Positions 21,509 through 34,724 are shown, counted from the stretch's first letter. The stretch is DNA of 64,000 nt from Paracamarosporium sp. OC-R06-R3 (GCA_019828545.1 JACVRA010000113.1:62001-126000), one strand, 5' to 3'. The notes: a model not told the origin generated them from the sequence alone. Numbers and translations: made by a program.

Positions 21509-22327
21509 TTACTCCTCATCGTCATGCGACGACTTCTTAGCCCCACCATGCTGGATATCAATGCTATAAAAGTGGACCTCACTCGGCGAATTCCCCTGGT
21601 TATAGTTGCCAGCCTTGAAATAGCTCAACGGGCTGTTCAACCCACCCGTGCCTAGAACCTTCGGCTCCGCCCCATCAAGCACAACGCTCAGTTTTCCCTC
21701 CTCATACCTGATCTCATAGTCGAACTTCTCTCCGATCGTTACCTTGCCAACTTTCGTATACTCCAGGCTACTCTCATCAGGGATCTGCTCCACTCCCATG
21801 GTAACCTCGCCCTTCTTGTTGACGAATAACTCGCAGACGGGCTTCGTGGAAATATCATCATCGACGTGGATCTGTCCGACGACAGTTCCATGCTTGGAAT
21901 CATCGGCCTTGACGACCTTGACCGAGGCTCGCAGCCGGTTGACAGATGCTTTTGGTGACCATGAATTCGGCGACTTCTCGCGTAGCTCAGTGCGGCAGTG
22001 CTTGCTGTTCTTCGTCGTGACGCAGCCGCAGCTATCGGAGGAGCCGCACACTTTCATGATCATCGCGCCGTCCGAGGCATCCGTGTAGAAAACGTCGTCC
22101 TTCTTCCAGCCCGAGCACCCCACGAGCTTGCTGCCTTGGATTTGGTCCGGGTGGAAAGCTTCGCCGGTGGGGAGTTGCAGGTTGAATTTTGCGAGGTCGA
22201 AGTTTCCACCAGGTGCACAGGAGGGGTTTAGACCCCGAGCGTAGAGTGGGTTTGGGGTTGTGGGTGTAGGGGCGGCGAGGGAGAGGCCGAGAACGAAGAA
22301 GAGGGTTGCTGTTGGGAGGGAGAACAT
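21509..22327 (-). CDS. Secreted PL7 alginate-lyase-like protein
   Basis: Polysaccharide lyase family 7 fold (beta-jelly-roll) that beta-eliminates uronic-acid chains such as alginate. One exon, 272 residues. Signal peptide of about 19 residues ending L-A-A-P-T. The three family signatures are present: R-T-E-L-R-E (about 112-117), Q-I-H (about 153-155) and Y-F-K-A-G-N-Y-N-Q (about 237-245), which carry the catalytic Arg, Gln/His and Tyr. Several Cys suggest disulphides. A land fungus is more likely to meet glucuronan or similar polymers than alginate, so the substrate is open. The neighbour to the right on the other strand is a Zn2Cys6 regulator, which could control it. Confidence 0.88.
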   Translation of the reverse strand: MFSLPTATLFFVLGLSLAAPTPTTPNPLYARGLNPSCAPGGNFDLAKFNLQLPTGEAFHPDQIQGSKLVGCSGWKKDDVFYTDASDGAMIMKVCGSSDSCGCVTTKNSKHCRTELREKSPNSWSPKASVNRLRASVKVVKADDSKHGTVVGQIHVDDDISTKPVCELFVNKKGEVTMGVEQIPDESSLEYTKVGKVTIGEKFDYEIRYEEGKLSVVLDGAEPKVLGTGGLNSPLSYFKAGNYNQGNSPSEVHFYSIDIQHGGAKKSSHDDEE

Positions 22328-23844
22328 TTTGATGGTTTTTGAATGATTTTTGTGACTGAGTATGTTTGCGATAGTAGATGAGCGAGTGAATGTAGGAAAG
22401 GCGTGTTGCTGTGTGTTTGACTAGAATGCTAGATGTTACACGCAGCGAAGCTGGCCTCTTATACAAACATGGAGTTCGCATTCTACAGTTTGGAGCCTCT
22501 TTGACTTCTTGATCACTCGGCTGCTCAGGTAATCTTCCGTAGGTGTAGATGCTTTGGCTCGTCCGTTGGTGTTTGTATACTATAGGCCTAGCTAGCCATC
22601 ACTAGAAACAATTCAATCACCGTGTTCATCGATGGCTAGAAAAACTCCGAGAGCGCGAATTGGGCACATCCAGTCGAAACTTCTAAGACGGGTGGTGCAC
22701 GGGTGCTCATGGGGCCCCGATACCGTATAACGGTGTTGAATAAGCAGAGAGGCATGTCCGCTCCGCTGGCCGCTTACGCCACATGAAGCCATATCAAGTG
22801 CTTCCGTAACTGGGTCCTTGTTTCAATATTGGCTGTCCGTGGTTTATCGGTGCACGCTTCCGGTTAAAAGGTTTTATAGGACATGCGATGACGTCTTTCG
22901 ACTTTGCACTCGGTGACGTGCTTACGAAAAGGCCTGATCCGTTCCGATAAGCAGACGCATCGGGCCACGCGCGACGATTCACGACTTACGACTTCAAGAG
23001 TTGACTTAAAAACGTTTTAGGGCTGTTTTTCTTGGGTTGCTAGCATATCTAGAGTGTCGTCAGAATGGTCTGGTATGAAGTTGCGATGACATCGCTGCGG
23101 TGAAGTGTGAGCGATTCGGAATGCGAGCACGCCGTCTGCCCCCACCGGCTAGACCCACGGGATTCGTGGTACTTGAGCGACAACGCAACATCTGGCAAGC
23201 GGGAACTTCGTATAAGCTGCAATACATATCGCACTTTATTGCGATGATATTCTTTATCGAATTGCTGCGCAATTATAGTGCCCAGATATTGATAAAGCCG
23301 TCGAGACGGAAGCGGCTCGTCGCTTGGTATATGATTGGCGCGTAGCCGCTGCACATGCACATTGATCAGTCATCGTCTAACGTGAGCTGGACTTGGAGCA
23401 GTTCGGCGACATCCACCTGGACTGATTCGCGAGTAAGTATATGCTCTGAAAGGCCACAGCCAAGCCCAGCATCAACAACTGACGTTTACACAGCAACGCT
23501 GCTACTTGATAGGTTCTCAGATACTCGGTGGCGCCGTAGGATGAGGGAGCCTAGTTGCAAATGCGCTGAGGCTGAATCGAACGTTCTCCAGCTGAACACC
23601 CTCTACCCCATACCGCATTGGGAGTCGTTTTCCTTTAGCACCCACGGTTACCAGGACGTCGGAGAATTGTGGCCCCAACCTTCGGCTTGCGCGACAATTC
23701 TAGGGGCAAACCAGGCTCACACAGCCCTACACTTGCAACACTACGATTGCCATACAATACCGACATTTTGGCCTCATTTTGGTTACAACTGTGATGGTCT
23801 GACTGGAAGTGCTTGTTGAATTGTTTCAGAAATACGTTACCGCT
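22328..23844. promoter_or_regulatory. Divergent region, PL7 lyase / Zn2Cys6 regulator
   Basis: 1.5 kb between two starts that point away from each other. A 154-codon plus-strand frame at 23355-23819 lacks family features, is Ser/Thr/Cys/His-rich and has no good context; I treat it as chance. No RNA gene or repeat seen. Confidence 0.4.
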
Positions 23845-25889
23845 ATGGTAGGTGTGCCTAAAAGTACCGGTCAGTCAGTCTTATACTTCCGAGTACAAGT
23901 TATAACGGGACTAGGTTGCTTAATATGTCGGAAACGAAAGATCAAGGTGAGTTTTCACGTTGCATCCCAGAAACCGTGTTTATGTAAAACTTGATACAGT
24001 GCGACGAAACTTGGCCGACTTGTATCAACTGTCGGAAAAACAGTAAGATCTGCCCAGGTCCACCAGCTCGGCATACCTTCAAGGATCTTGGACCTCGACT
24101 AGACTCCAAAAATAAGACTACTAAAAAGAAAGACCAACTAAGTTCCAAAGACATAGGTACGCCCCATGAAGAATGAACTAGCACTGTCCTAACCTCCGTT
24201 CAAGACCGCCAGAGCACACGATTAACACAACTCACCGCGAAATGGGCCGATCATGGCGCCGTCGTTTACAAATTCCGACTTTCTAGAACAGAAGAAGAAC
24301 TAGAGGAAGCAGAATCAGCTGCAAGAGGGCATTTCACCAACGCGATCTTGTCGAATTCGCCCGAGTCTATTCTTTATGCTCCTCGGCCAACATCTCCACA
24401 TTATGAACTAGCACGTTCACTAGTACAGGCTATGGAAACAGGTGACGTCGGCTATAATATCTCAGCTTTTGCTCGCTTTACGCACGAAATTCCGCGCCGT
24501 ATTGGCCACAATGCGGCATTGGACGCTGCCGTAGCTTGTTTCGTACACCAACGCTCCGCTGTGCTTAACACCGAAACACGGCACGATATTGAAAGTCCAA
24601 AATACTATTTGGATGCAGTACAGAAGCTTCAACATTGCTTAATGGATCCTCATGACGGCATGTCTTCGAATACACTCTGTGCTTCTGTGCTGTTGAGCCT
24701 TGTTGAGGTGAGGTTTCCAGATCACTCGCTATTTATATGCTAACCATCATCAAGGTATTAGCTGGTCCTCGCATAGACAACTGTTATCTTGCGCATGTTG
24801 GTGGTGCGGGTCGTCTGCTAGAGATCCAAGGCCCCGAGGCATGCAAGGACGCTTTCGCGAAGGAGATATTGAACTTCACAAGAGGTAGCATCGTAAGTGA
24901 AGAGATGTCCAACCCCAAACGGATAAATGAACGCAGATCAGACTAACATTTGAGTGTAGGTTATCACATCCATCTACAAATCAGAACCCTGCTTCCTACT
25001 CGCCCCTGAGTGGCGCGATATAGCGTTTGACAACGCGGGCTCAAGTGTTGAGGAGTGTCTCTATACAGACATCTTACGTCTAATGGCTGAGCTATCCGTC
25101 TTGCTCAAAGATCTGAATGAGCCAGACATGTTTGCGACGCCGGTAATCCAGCTCACGGATGCTTTCTCCGCTAAGCAAACCTTCCACGAAGACCAGTCTA
25201 TACTAGCACGTCTATCCTCAAGCGATAGCTTCGATATGACATACATTCAATATCCAGATCTCGAGTTCATGCAATCCCAATCTCAAGATTGCGACTCCAT
25301 CCACACACCAGAGATCTCCCTTGGAGACCCGGTCCAAACAACACCCAAGATACCACATCAACTCCTCGACAAAACTTACGCTCTGAAGAACTCTCTGAAC
25401 AACACAGGCATCCACCTTGCATCTCATTTCCTAGACGGCTCATTCGCTCACGAACTTCCCAGCCTCGAACCTAACAACCCCCACCCTACCGCCTACCACT
25501 TCACACACTGGCGTACCGCCCACATCTACACCCTCTACTGGTCTCTCTCCATCCTCGTCAACAAAACCATATCGAGGCTCCTCTCACCTTACGATCCCTC
25601 CTGCTACGCGATAGAAGCCGAGTGCCGTACAATCGCTCTAGAGATCTGCAAGACATGGGAGAGTGCGTGGGCAGATAGACCGATTGGTGCTTGCCATGTA
25701 TGGCTTGGATTTGTAGTTGCATATGAGTATTGCAACGAGGAGGTGCAGAGGTGGATTCTCGGTGCGCTAAACAGGATGTTGGAGGAACAAGGTGCGCGAG
25801 AGTGGGGGTGGACGGACACACTGATGAAAGTGATGAGCAGGAAATTGATGGGTGAGGAGAACAAGATGGAATGTGTGAATGTCAATTAG
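23845..25889 (+). CDS. Zn2Cys6 fungal-specific transcription factor, six exons
   Basis: Nuclear GAL4-type regulator. Exons 23845-23869, 23915-23946, 24000-24156, 24205-24707, 24755-24892, 24960-25889, giving 594 residues. The first exons are short, but joining them yields the canonical start M-V-G-V-P-K-S-T-G-C-L-I-C-R-K-R-K-I-K-C, with cysteines at 10, 13, 20, 27, 30 and 37 (C-x2-C-x6-C-x6-C-x2-C-x6-C). A basic linker rich in Lys follows, then a long helical regulatory region (Fungal_trans_2 type) with D-A-A-V-A-C-F-V and W-E-S-A-W-A-D-R-P-I-G. Targets are unknown; the divergent PL7 lyase gene is the natural first candidate. Confidence 0.88.
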
Positions 25890-26348
25890 AGGTGCAACCG
25901 CGCAACTTTTATTCGGTATTTGTACTATACTCAAACTTATGGGATCACTTTTAGAAGAATGTTTAACATAGAGCTTGATGTCAAGTCGGTATGCATATTC
26001 CATTACGGACATTGCCATCGTTGCACAGCTATCTGCATTATCCTCATTGGTTCAGAATGCTGAAAGGGCTAGAATCGAAGAAAAATCACACCCATCCAAT
26101 TCGCCTGCTCCTCCAAAACAACGACTAAAGAGCGTTGGTGGTAAGCAAACCTCATAACAATATCAAGAATATTCATTCTCTCGTAATGCAGTCCATTAAA
26201 ACGTATCCGCCCCAAGCCCGTTTTCGCCGAGTAGTACCCAACCAGCAGGTGTGCTCCCTGAGATCTTAGAACGCCAATTCGTATCACGTCCATAAAAGCT
26301 CAGAAATATCATACAACGATAATCTCAAAAAAAAAGGCGTCGCCAAAT
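25890..26348. other. Convergent 3' region
   Basis: Lies between two genes that end toward each other. No gene seen. An A-run at about 26328-26336 (minus-strand T-run) sits just past the 3' end of the minus-strand gene. Confidence 0.45.
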
Positions 26349-28357
26349 TTACACAGTGAAGTCCAAAAAGTCGCAAGATGCGTCCAAGGTGCCCATTGCT
26401 TGAAGCTCGAGCTCGAACTGAGAGTATGAATTATCAGGCAGTTCGAACAGTTCGTCCAGATCATCTTTTGGCTCCACGGGTGACGTAGGAGGTGTTGTGA
26501 ACGGATTTGACTGAGTTGATGATCGTGAAGGTGTAGATGAAGCTTTCAGTGGACTTGAGTGGATCGGTGCCTTCGCGCTGCTAGCAGATCCAGAGGAACG
26601 TGGACGGTAATTGGCTGGCGACATAGGGGGCGTATGTGTGGGTTGAGAAAAGTGTTGTAGGAGAGCCATTGATGCTGCATCATCAGCATACGAGCTGCTA
26701 GATGCGAAACTGGAGGTAGATTGCTCGACATAAGGCTTCGAATCGGATCCAAAACTGTTTCAAAGTAAGTGAACATTCAGAGAAATTGTAGATCATTTGC
26801 TTACCTGTAATGATCTGCTGTTGCATGCATTGGACTGTGAAAGCTTGCCGTCTCGCGAAGCACTGTTGAAGCAGTCTGCACTTGCAGAACGTCGTCGATA
26901 GGGGGTGGAGAAGACCGTGGATCTGACATTGGCGAGCCTGCAGAGACCGAAGAAGATGCGGAGGCTAGTGCACGTCGTGTCTTGTTGGCCTTCTCAACAC
27001 GTTCATCCATCTCTGGACGATGCTTCTTCGGACGACCCCGCTTTACATTCTTTCGCACTACGTTCTCGAATCCACCCACGCACATACCGCGTTGTCGATG
27101 GCGCGTCAACGCATCTTGCCTTGCGAACCCAGCACCGCATGGGCACTTGTAAGGCTTGTTGCCAGTGTGGATTTTTGCGTGACGCTTGAGGTCATGCTGG
27201 CGCACGAATTTTTTGCCGCAACCGTTGCATTTGTATTGCCTGTCGCCGAGATGCGTCTGAACATGGGAGCGAATGTTTTCCCTTCGACCGAAGATCTTAC
27301 CACATTCTGGGTAGAGGCATGTCCATTTGTTGGTAGTCTGATCTTGCTCGCTGATATATCTTTGTACTTCCTCGGGGGATATGCCTGTGTATTCGAGGCT
27401 AGCATCGATCTCAAGTTCAGGCAATAATGCAGGATGTGCCAATGTGGTGGTGGGTAGGCCGTCCAAAGATATCGATGCGGTGGCTGGAGGAAACATAGGA
27501 GCTTGAGAGAACGCTGTACTGTGGCTCGGAAGCGCTACAATGTGTTCTTGTGTAGGGAGCTCAGGTATGTTCTCTAAAAAGGCTTGCATCGATTTCTGGC
27601 GAGGTGAGGATATAGGTGATGGAGAGAGCGCGTCCGACGTATAATACGACGACGATTCGTACCCCATGTCATAGTCAAGACTCTCAAAATTGAAAGTCAT
27701 AGCATTCGAGCTCGGCTGGAGGTTGATGTCCGCAAGATCTGGAAAACTCGGCAGAAGCGTAGGTGGATCGGTTTGCTCCTGACTTGCTGGTTGAACCGGC
27801 TTCTGCACTGCGGCAGCCGGGGTTGGAAGGGTAATGAAGAGGTTAGCATTAGGACCATACACTGCCAACACGTCCTCTTGCAGATCTCGTATTCTCTGAT
27901 CTACAATGGCTTTGGTAGGCGAGTGAGGAGCCCGTTGGGGGGAGTGAGAAGGCCGCGGGGGAGACTGCGGGCAGAGGGTCCGGTGAGGAGTCCGCGGTGA
28001 TGGGAGAGAGGTCTGTACTGGGGATCGCAAAAGGGGTCTCTGGGGGCCCGGCTGGGGCTGGCTGTGCGTCTGCGCTACTTGCATAGTATGCTGTGGTGGT
28101 TGTCCTAGGTTAGTATTACTTACCGTACCATCCTGAGTCATGTGGTCCGGGATGGTAGCAGCCCCAGGCCTCGTCATTGGCTCGAGGTTTAGCCCTCTGA
28201 GGTCAAGACTCATGCCTGTACGCTGTGTTCGTCGCTGTTGTATGTTAGTCGGTAGTCGTTGTAATTGGGGCGCCTCGATTGCTGCCGGTGTTGAATTTTG
28301 TCGTCGGTGGAGTGTTCGTCGGCGTTGAATGCCTGAGGGCGCATTTGTGGACAGCAT
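26349..28357 (-). CDS. Swi5/Ace2-like C2H2 transcription factor, two exons
   Basis: Nuclear regulator related to yeast Swi5/Ace2, which control cell separation and wall genes. Exons 28357-26805 and 26754-26349, giving 652 residues. I chose the ATG at 28357 (M-L-S-T-N-A-P) because it is followed closely by the conserved R-R-R-T-L-H-R-R-Q-N-S-T-P; the frame is open 12 codons further but without ATG. A long Ser/Pro/Gln-rich region carries many S-P/T-P sites suited to CDK control. Three fingers span about 346-425: W-T-C-L-Y-P-E-C with R-R-E-N-I-R-S-H-V-Q-T-H, then R-Q-H-D-L-K-R-H-A-K-I-H, then C-P-C-G-A-G-F-A-R-Q-D-A-L-T-R-H. A basic K-R-G-R-P-K-K-H follows, and the second exon is a Ser-rich tail. 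Confidence 0.88.
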
Positions 28358-29601
<1,244 letters not shown>

Positions 29602-29865
29602 ATGGATCCGGGGACGCGATATGGGATATGAAATGATGGGACGAGATATGGCACGACCGACAAGACAGATAAACTGAACGGGTTTATCGAGATGCTATAC
29701 ATACAATCATGAATCAAACCCGTCGTGACACTCCACAGTCATTACTTTCCCGATTGCTGATCATGTGATGACCGCCTGCCGTGAACCATGGCATTCAAGA
29801 GAGCCTACGAGTCTCCTATAGTGGATATTTCATGCAAATTCCAACGCCAGCAAGGATATCCACAA

Positions 29866-31414
29866 CTAGAACTCCATAGCATCACCATTGTCATCCCGCT
29901 CCCTTTTGATCCCCCCCTTCTCTTTCTCTTCCTTCAGCAAACCCGCAACGAATACTCTAAAGTAATCAACGTAAGGTTTAAGACTAGTCTTTTCCCAATC
30001 TTGTATTTTTTTCTCAGCATCCTCACCCTGCCATTTGTCAATCTCAACTAACAACTCTGTGACTTTTGGAACGCTAAGAGGATCGAATTCTTCGACCTTT
30101 CTTGGGTCGATTGGCACGCATATTCGTCCAGTAGCAGGATGCACGACAAACGGTGACTTCAGTAAATGGTTGAGCGTTTTGCCGACACCAGCGTCAAGGC
30201 GTGGATAGGTGTACTCCAGCACGATATCCTGTTTAGCTTCTAGAAGCTCTTTAGACGACTTAGAAAGCGCGCCGGACTTTGCCACACTGTCAATGTCGGC
30301 CCATTTTGATGCGCTAGGTCGCGAAGGTGAAGAGTCCCACTTCTTCTGCAAAGCTGTGCGGAGTTTCTCATCTGGAATCAAGTTGAGTAGGTGCGCTGAG
30401 TTCTCCTCGGCCCATGGATCCTGTTCTGCGAGGATAGTCGTTTGAAAATGCTCTCGGAGAATATTGAGACTGCGTTCAAGATGTGGATGCAACGGCCTTC
30501 GGACATTGACCTTCTTGCCGCCCTGGTCGCCTCCCTTTAGTAGTTCAAGGTAGCCATATACAGCACGGCGCTTTGAGTCATCCATCTCCCGTGCACGCTT
30601 ATCGCATACCCAGGCGTGGGCTCCTCGTCGACCGGAGTACACCCACAAAACGTGCTTGAACCCGAAGTCTTCACGCAATGCTACGTCTACCACTTTGATA
30701 GACATCGTGATGAATGCCCAGCACTTCTGGCATATGTTTGCTCCTGTGCAGCATGTTCGGATGTCGTCGTAAGCGTCCATATCAATATCAAAGACCAGCT
30801 CTCGTGATACTGGACGGATGGCTTTTCCTAGTGTCTTGCGATCGCGAGGGTTCGTCGAGTATACAGGGCCGATATCGATACGTGGTGGAGTATCCGCGAT
30901 ACATCTCTTGCGAAGCAGATCTGCGGTGGGAAAGGATTGATATCGCTGTAGCGCATCGTTGGACAGTGTAAAAGCGAACTCGCGGTGCGCAAAGTCGTTC
31001 GTAGGTACGGCGGAGTGGTTCAGCCACTGAAAGAGGAAGCGGAAGGGGAAGAGGCGTTGGTAGAAGGCGCGCATGACATTCGGATCTGAGTATTGTGATT
31101 TATCTGAGATCTTGCTGTAAAGTGTTAGTGGGTGATAGTTCTAGGATGATCGAAGACGCGTACAAGGTTGTCGCAGGTTGTGAAGCCTCTTCTTCTGTCT
31201 TAACTGGTGCGCTCGAAGCGAATTCGTCATCAGAATCATCGTCGTCAAAGATCTCTTCCAAATTCACTTTCGCTTTGTCGTCAACTTCTATAGGGCTTGG
31301 TGCGTCGTCCATTGCGATGTCTTGTGTGCCAGGTTCGGATTTGACCTGGGCTTGCGAGATGGTCCTCACGGACCCATCAGCAGGTGTTGACTCTGGCGAA
31401 ACTGAGTGAGGCAT
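29866..31414 (-). CDS. PRI1: DNA primase small (catalytic) subunit, two exons
   Basis: Makes RNA primers within the polymerase alpha-primase complex. Exons 31414-31164 and 31114-29866, giving 499 residues. The first about 85 residues are an acidic, disordered extension (D-D-D-D-S-D-D-E); the primase fold begins after the intron (M-R-A-F-Y-Q-R-L-F-P). Seen: metal-binding D-I-D in L-V-F-D-I-D-M-D (Asp 193 and 195), the zinc cluster T-C-C-T-G-A-N-I-C-Q-K-C-W, and nucleotide-binding Y-S-G-R-R-G-A-H-A-W. Shares a 229-base promoter with the divergent gene on its right. The 264-base gap to ubiquitin-S27a is a convergent 3' region. Confidence 0.95.
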
Positions 31415-31643
31415 TGTGACTTCTTGCGTTTGGCGTGTTAAAAACTTTGGTGGGTTGTCTCAAGATCAGTACAACGGGTTGAGGGGCGCGCCAAAACGCG
31501 TCGACGCGTTAATTGGGTGGCTCGTGCGGTTAGCGTGTGTTTGCTCCCGTGCAATGGGTCGTCATTGTCGCCAAGACATGCCCTGTAACCTCACCTCTAT
31601 CTGTTTGGCTGCGGAATGAGACAAGTCCTCCACTACTGCGAAG

Positions 31644-32765
31644 ATGGGCATGGAGGAGACGGTCTCTGGAGAAGACTGGATTTCCGATGATTCTAGCTTC
31701 TACGGTACGTAACTACAGCATCTCAACAACAGCGGTTGGACAATCAGCTTTGCCCTCTAACATCATACAAGGTGACGAAGACGAGCAGGAGCGGCTTGAA
31801 GTCCTCTGTGACGCGTATCGACCAGCCAATGCTTGGTCTAGACACAAGCGTGACTTAAACACTATTGCTTTTAAACACAGAAACGTTCCGCCCCCGATGC
31901 TCTGTAATCCCGACGAAGGTCAGCCTGGATGCTGGCAGCTGGGTGAAACGGTAGAAGACTTTGTCAAACGACTTCCTCCGGCCACTACCTCAGGATTACT
32001 CTACGACTGGATCTGGGTGCGCAACCCATACTCACAAATTCACGGCGAATCTAAGGGCGCCCACGTCAGCGATTTCACTATTCGCGGGCAAGAGCTGCTC
32101 GCACGGAGTCTCCGGGCACGCAAGGACATTGAGACAAACAGCCGGGGGAAAAATTACAATATAATTACGCGACGATTGAATGAGGAAAGCAATCTTCTTC
32201 AACAACACCTTACCGATCTGGCTGCTGAGACTGGTGTGCTCTCTGGCAAAGTGAGCTTCTGAATCTAGGTTATTCGATAACAATGCTGACCAGCGGAAGT
32301 GGATGCTTTTTCTCTCAATAGAGGATCTAACGCGCATTTGGCGACTTGTTGTTGATGGCATCATCAGTAATCGTTTGGGACCTGCTGCGAAAGTGGCCCC
32401 AGAGACAGGCAAGCCGGGACAGCGACTGATCTGCATTTACACCAGAGACTTTAGGGACCAAGACGACGTTCTACGTGTTTTACGAGAGCTAGCCTCCATT
32501 GGTGTAAGTGAGCTAAGACAGATAGGGTGTTAATAAAGTAAAGATTAATTGGGTTTAGGCCGTCGGCAGAGGGGGAAAACCAATTCACTACAAATCGGAT
32601 GCATATACCTACTTGAACATCTACACAGCAACGGCGGCAGAATACGGCCTACAAGCTAGCCTCTACTCAAGCCAAATGCCATCAGCTAAAGCAGAGCTGC
32701 AAGCTGTTTTGACTCCTCGAACGCAATCGAGCCTCAACCGTTTCGTCAAGGCTACACCGCAATAG
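31644..32765 (+). CDS. Bles03/DUF1917-type protein, four exons
   Basis: Exons 31644-31704, 31772-32250, 32294-32503, 32559-32765, giving 318 residues. I recognise the general pattern of the Bles03/DUF1917 family (an eIF4E-like fold): a C-terminal block with W-M-L-F-L-S-I-E-D-L-T-R-I-W, N-R-L-G-P-A-A-K-V-A, L-I-C-I-Y-T-R-D-F and Y-K-S-D-A-Y-T-Y-L-N-I-Y, after an N-terminal part with Y-D-W-I-W-V-R-N-P. No biochemical role is established that I know of; cap-like ligand binding is only suggested by the fold. Soluble, no signal or membrane segment. Divergent from PRI1 with 229 bases between starts, so they may be co-regulated. Confidence 0.75.
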
Positions 32766-33222
32766 TTGTCGGGAGACAATTTACTAGCCCACGGCTTGCC
32801 GGGCGCACTTGATCTACCATGCGATGTGTCTACCTGAGTAAAACAACGGCCAGGAGCAGATCTTAATTACAATATGTTGGAAATCCTTCATATCTTCCGT
32901 ATTGCACCTACGACTATTCAAACGCGAAAGTATCGCGAAGCTAATTCTTTTAAATATGCGCATTTCCATATCTCCTTAATTACATGCTCTGCTTCATCCC
33001 CGTGCAAACCGACCCTTGAACGCGATACCACGCGAGTTTAGTGCATTGTTCAACAAATTTGAGCGGCGCATGAGTTGCAACGTAAGAGAAACCCATCCTG
33101 GGCTATCGACGATAGTTGAACGCAAGATCAACATGAGAATCGAATGTAGCCTTCGGCCGACGCTGTGGATGACGCAGCTAAGAGATGCGAGTACGTATGG
33201 TCTGCCGTCCTGCGTGTTTGTG

Positions 33223-34292
33223 TTACTCGATAGGCTACTCACGCTGGCCCGCGCTTCGGACGCATACAGAGGATTTCTATTACTCGATCAGAACCAGGCC
33301 ACGACGTTCGCCACCGCATCCTGTCCGTCAAAGCGCCGCCACGTTTTTCTGACAGATGCCATTGCTTGTTCAAGATGGAGCTGGACTCGACATGCATTTG
33401 TAAAACCATGTGGATGTGCGCCTATTGCAAGTAGGCTAGGAGAGTGGGTGACCCAGCTTCCGATCAGACAGCCAGACCGCCACTGCTCCGGATAGTATGG
33501 GGCTGCTCTCGCCGAAAAACGGCTGCCATCACAAAGCCTAAAGTCGGAAGAGCTCGAGATGAAAAGCGCGATGGGTCGATCGGTCTTAGCTTCAGTAGGG
33601 AGCGTGGAGACTGCAAAACTTCGGCCACCTCCGAAGGAGAGCTGGACGCTGACGAGTGGTAGGCGGTGATGAGCTCGATGGAGGTATTTCTATCGAGTAA
33701 TATATGCCCTTAGAGGCTCGCTGACAGTCGCTTTAGCTTGACCCAGTCGGGTGTACCGGCGTTGGCTCCATTTCTGATATCTCCGAGCAATGCCCACACA
33801 ACGCTGCAGTCGCAAAAAGTGCTACAATCGTATCAACTGTACCGAAAATTAAGCAGAATGAGTTCGCTGACAGTAAACAGATGGCATCAGCAATGAGGGA
33901 TGTTTCGAGATTTAACTGGAGTCGGGCGGCGCGCACCTGCGCTAGCCCTGCGCCGATCTCGGCTGAGGACGCCCTTACTCGATAGATAAGCGGCAGACCC
34001 TGCGTGTCAAGAAAGATTTCTTATCTCGCCCGCGGTACCAAACCCACACCCCTGTCCCCTCTCCATATCGTATCAGATCTAGTTGTCTCCATTTGAGCAA
34101 GTCGTCAACCGCCCTGCTTCGGTGAGCTCCCAACGGACTGATTCAGCTTGGTGCCACGCCAGTCTGCAGGTCTAAATGGTGGATGAACACACACCCCGGC
34201 GAGCGTTGCACCATGTCGGTTGGAGGATGGGGCAAGCCTGGGTCGGCCTCGATAACCTCACCTAGCAGCACGTAGCAATTTCTATCGAGTAA
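33223..34292. repeat. Dispersed 11-base repeat TTACTCGATAG, four copies
   Basis: Exact copies at 33223-33233 (+), 33690-33700 (-), 33975-33985 (+) and 34282-34292 (-); a 9-base match (TTACTCGAT) is at 33280-33288. The copies at 33686-33701 and 34278-34293 agree over 16 bases. Flanks are otherwise unrelated, so this is not a decayed transposon. Each full copy contains CGATAG, a GATA-factor site. Confidence 0.7.
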
Positions 34293-34646
34293 TCCCCATA
34301 GTCTTGCCGCTGTACCGAAGTCTACCGAATGCCCATGGCTTTTTTGGGCACCTGTGTGGGCCCAAGCATCTCGACTCGGCACAGCCATGGTATGGACCGA
34401 TAGATAAGGGTCTGCACCCCAGATTTTGTTTCGACAAATTCGGCTTGTCTTCCCCAGTGTCTTCCTTTCTGTTTTGCTGTGTTATACGAGCCAGCATTTC
34501 TCAAAACGACCCCCCTTCAGACACTTTGACTGGAGCATCCTCCTCCAATCGCGGCTTATCTAGCTTATCTATACCGCCTCCCTTCCCTAGATCACCCTCA
34601 TTGACCTCGCGATCGGAACAAACTGCAGCGTTCCACTTGCTTATCG
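33975..34646. promoter_or_regulatory. GATA-factor site cluster upstream of allantoinase
   Basis: HGATAR sites, the binding consensus of AreA/Gat1-type nitrogen regulators, at 33980-33990 (double: CGATAGATAAG), 34021-34026, 34282-34287, 34398-34408 (double again, same 11 bases), 34555-34561 and 34564-34570 (tandem AGATAAG on the minus strand) and 34641-34646. That is nine sites in about 750 bases before the start, against roughly two expected. Two more lie at 33228-33233 and 33690-33695. Fits nitrogen-catabolite control of purine use. Confidence 0.65.
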
Positions 34647-34724
34647 CACTCTACTCCAGTTAGAGTATACTTAGCTTGTTCTTTCGGCAAACTCCCTGGA
34701 TTCTTTGTCCATTAGCCTCGCGCC

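Larger units (their letters stand above)
32766..34724. promoter_or_regulatory. Long intergenic region upstream of allantoinase
   Basis: About 2 kb with no supported gene; a 159-codon frame at 33016-33495 has no family features. It is notable for repeated short motifs: an 11-base sequence TTACTCGATAG occurs exactly four times (see separate entries), and GATA-factor sites cluster in the right half. CT-rich leader-like DNA covers about 34560-34720. Confidence 0.5.

Noticed and set aside
23355..23819. 154-codon open frame between the lyase and the Zn2Cys6 gene
   Set aside because: Ser/Thr/His/Cys-rich without family features and without a terminal or splice pattern; probably chance in the divergent promoter.
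33016..33495. 159-codon open frame upstream of allantoinase
   Set aside because: No motif, odd composition, no splice or promoter support, and it overlaps the repeated regulatory motif.
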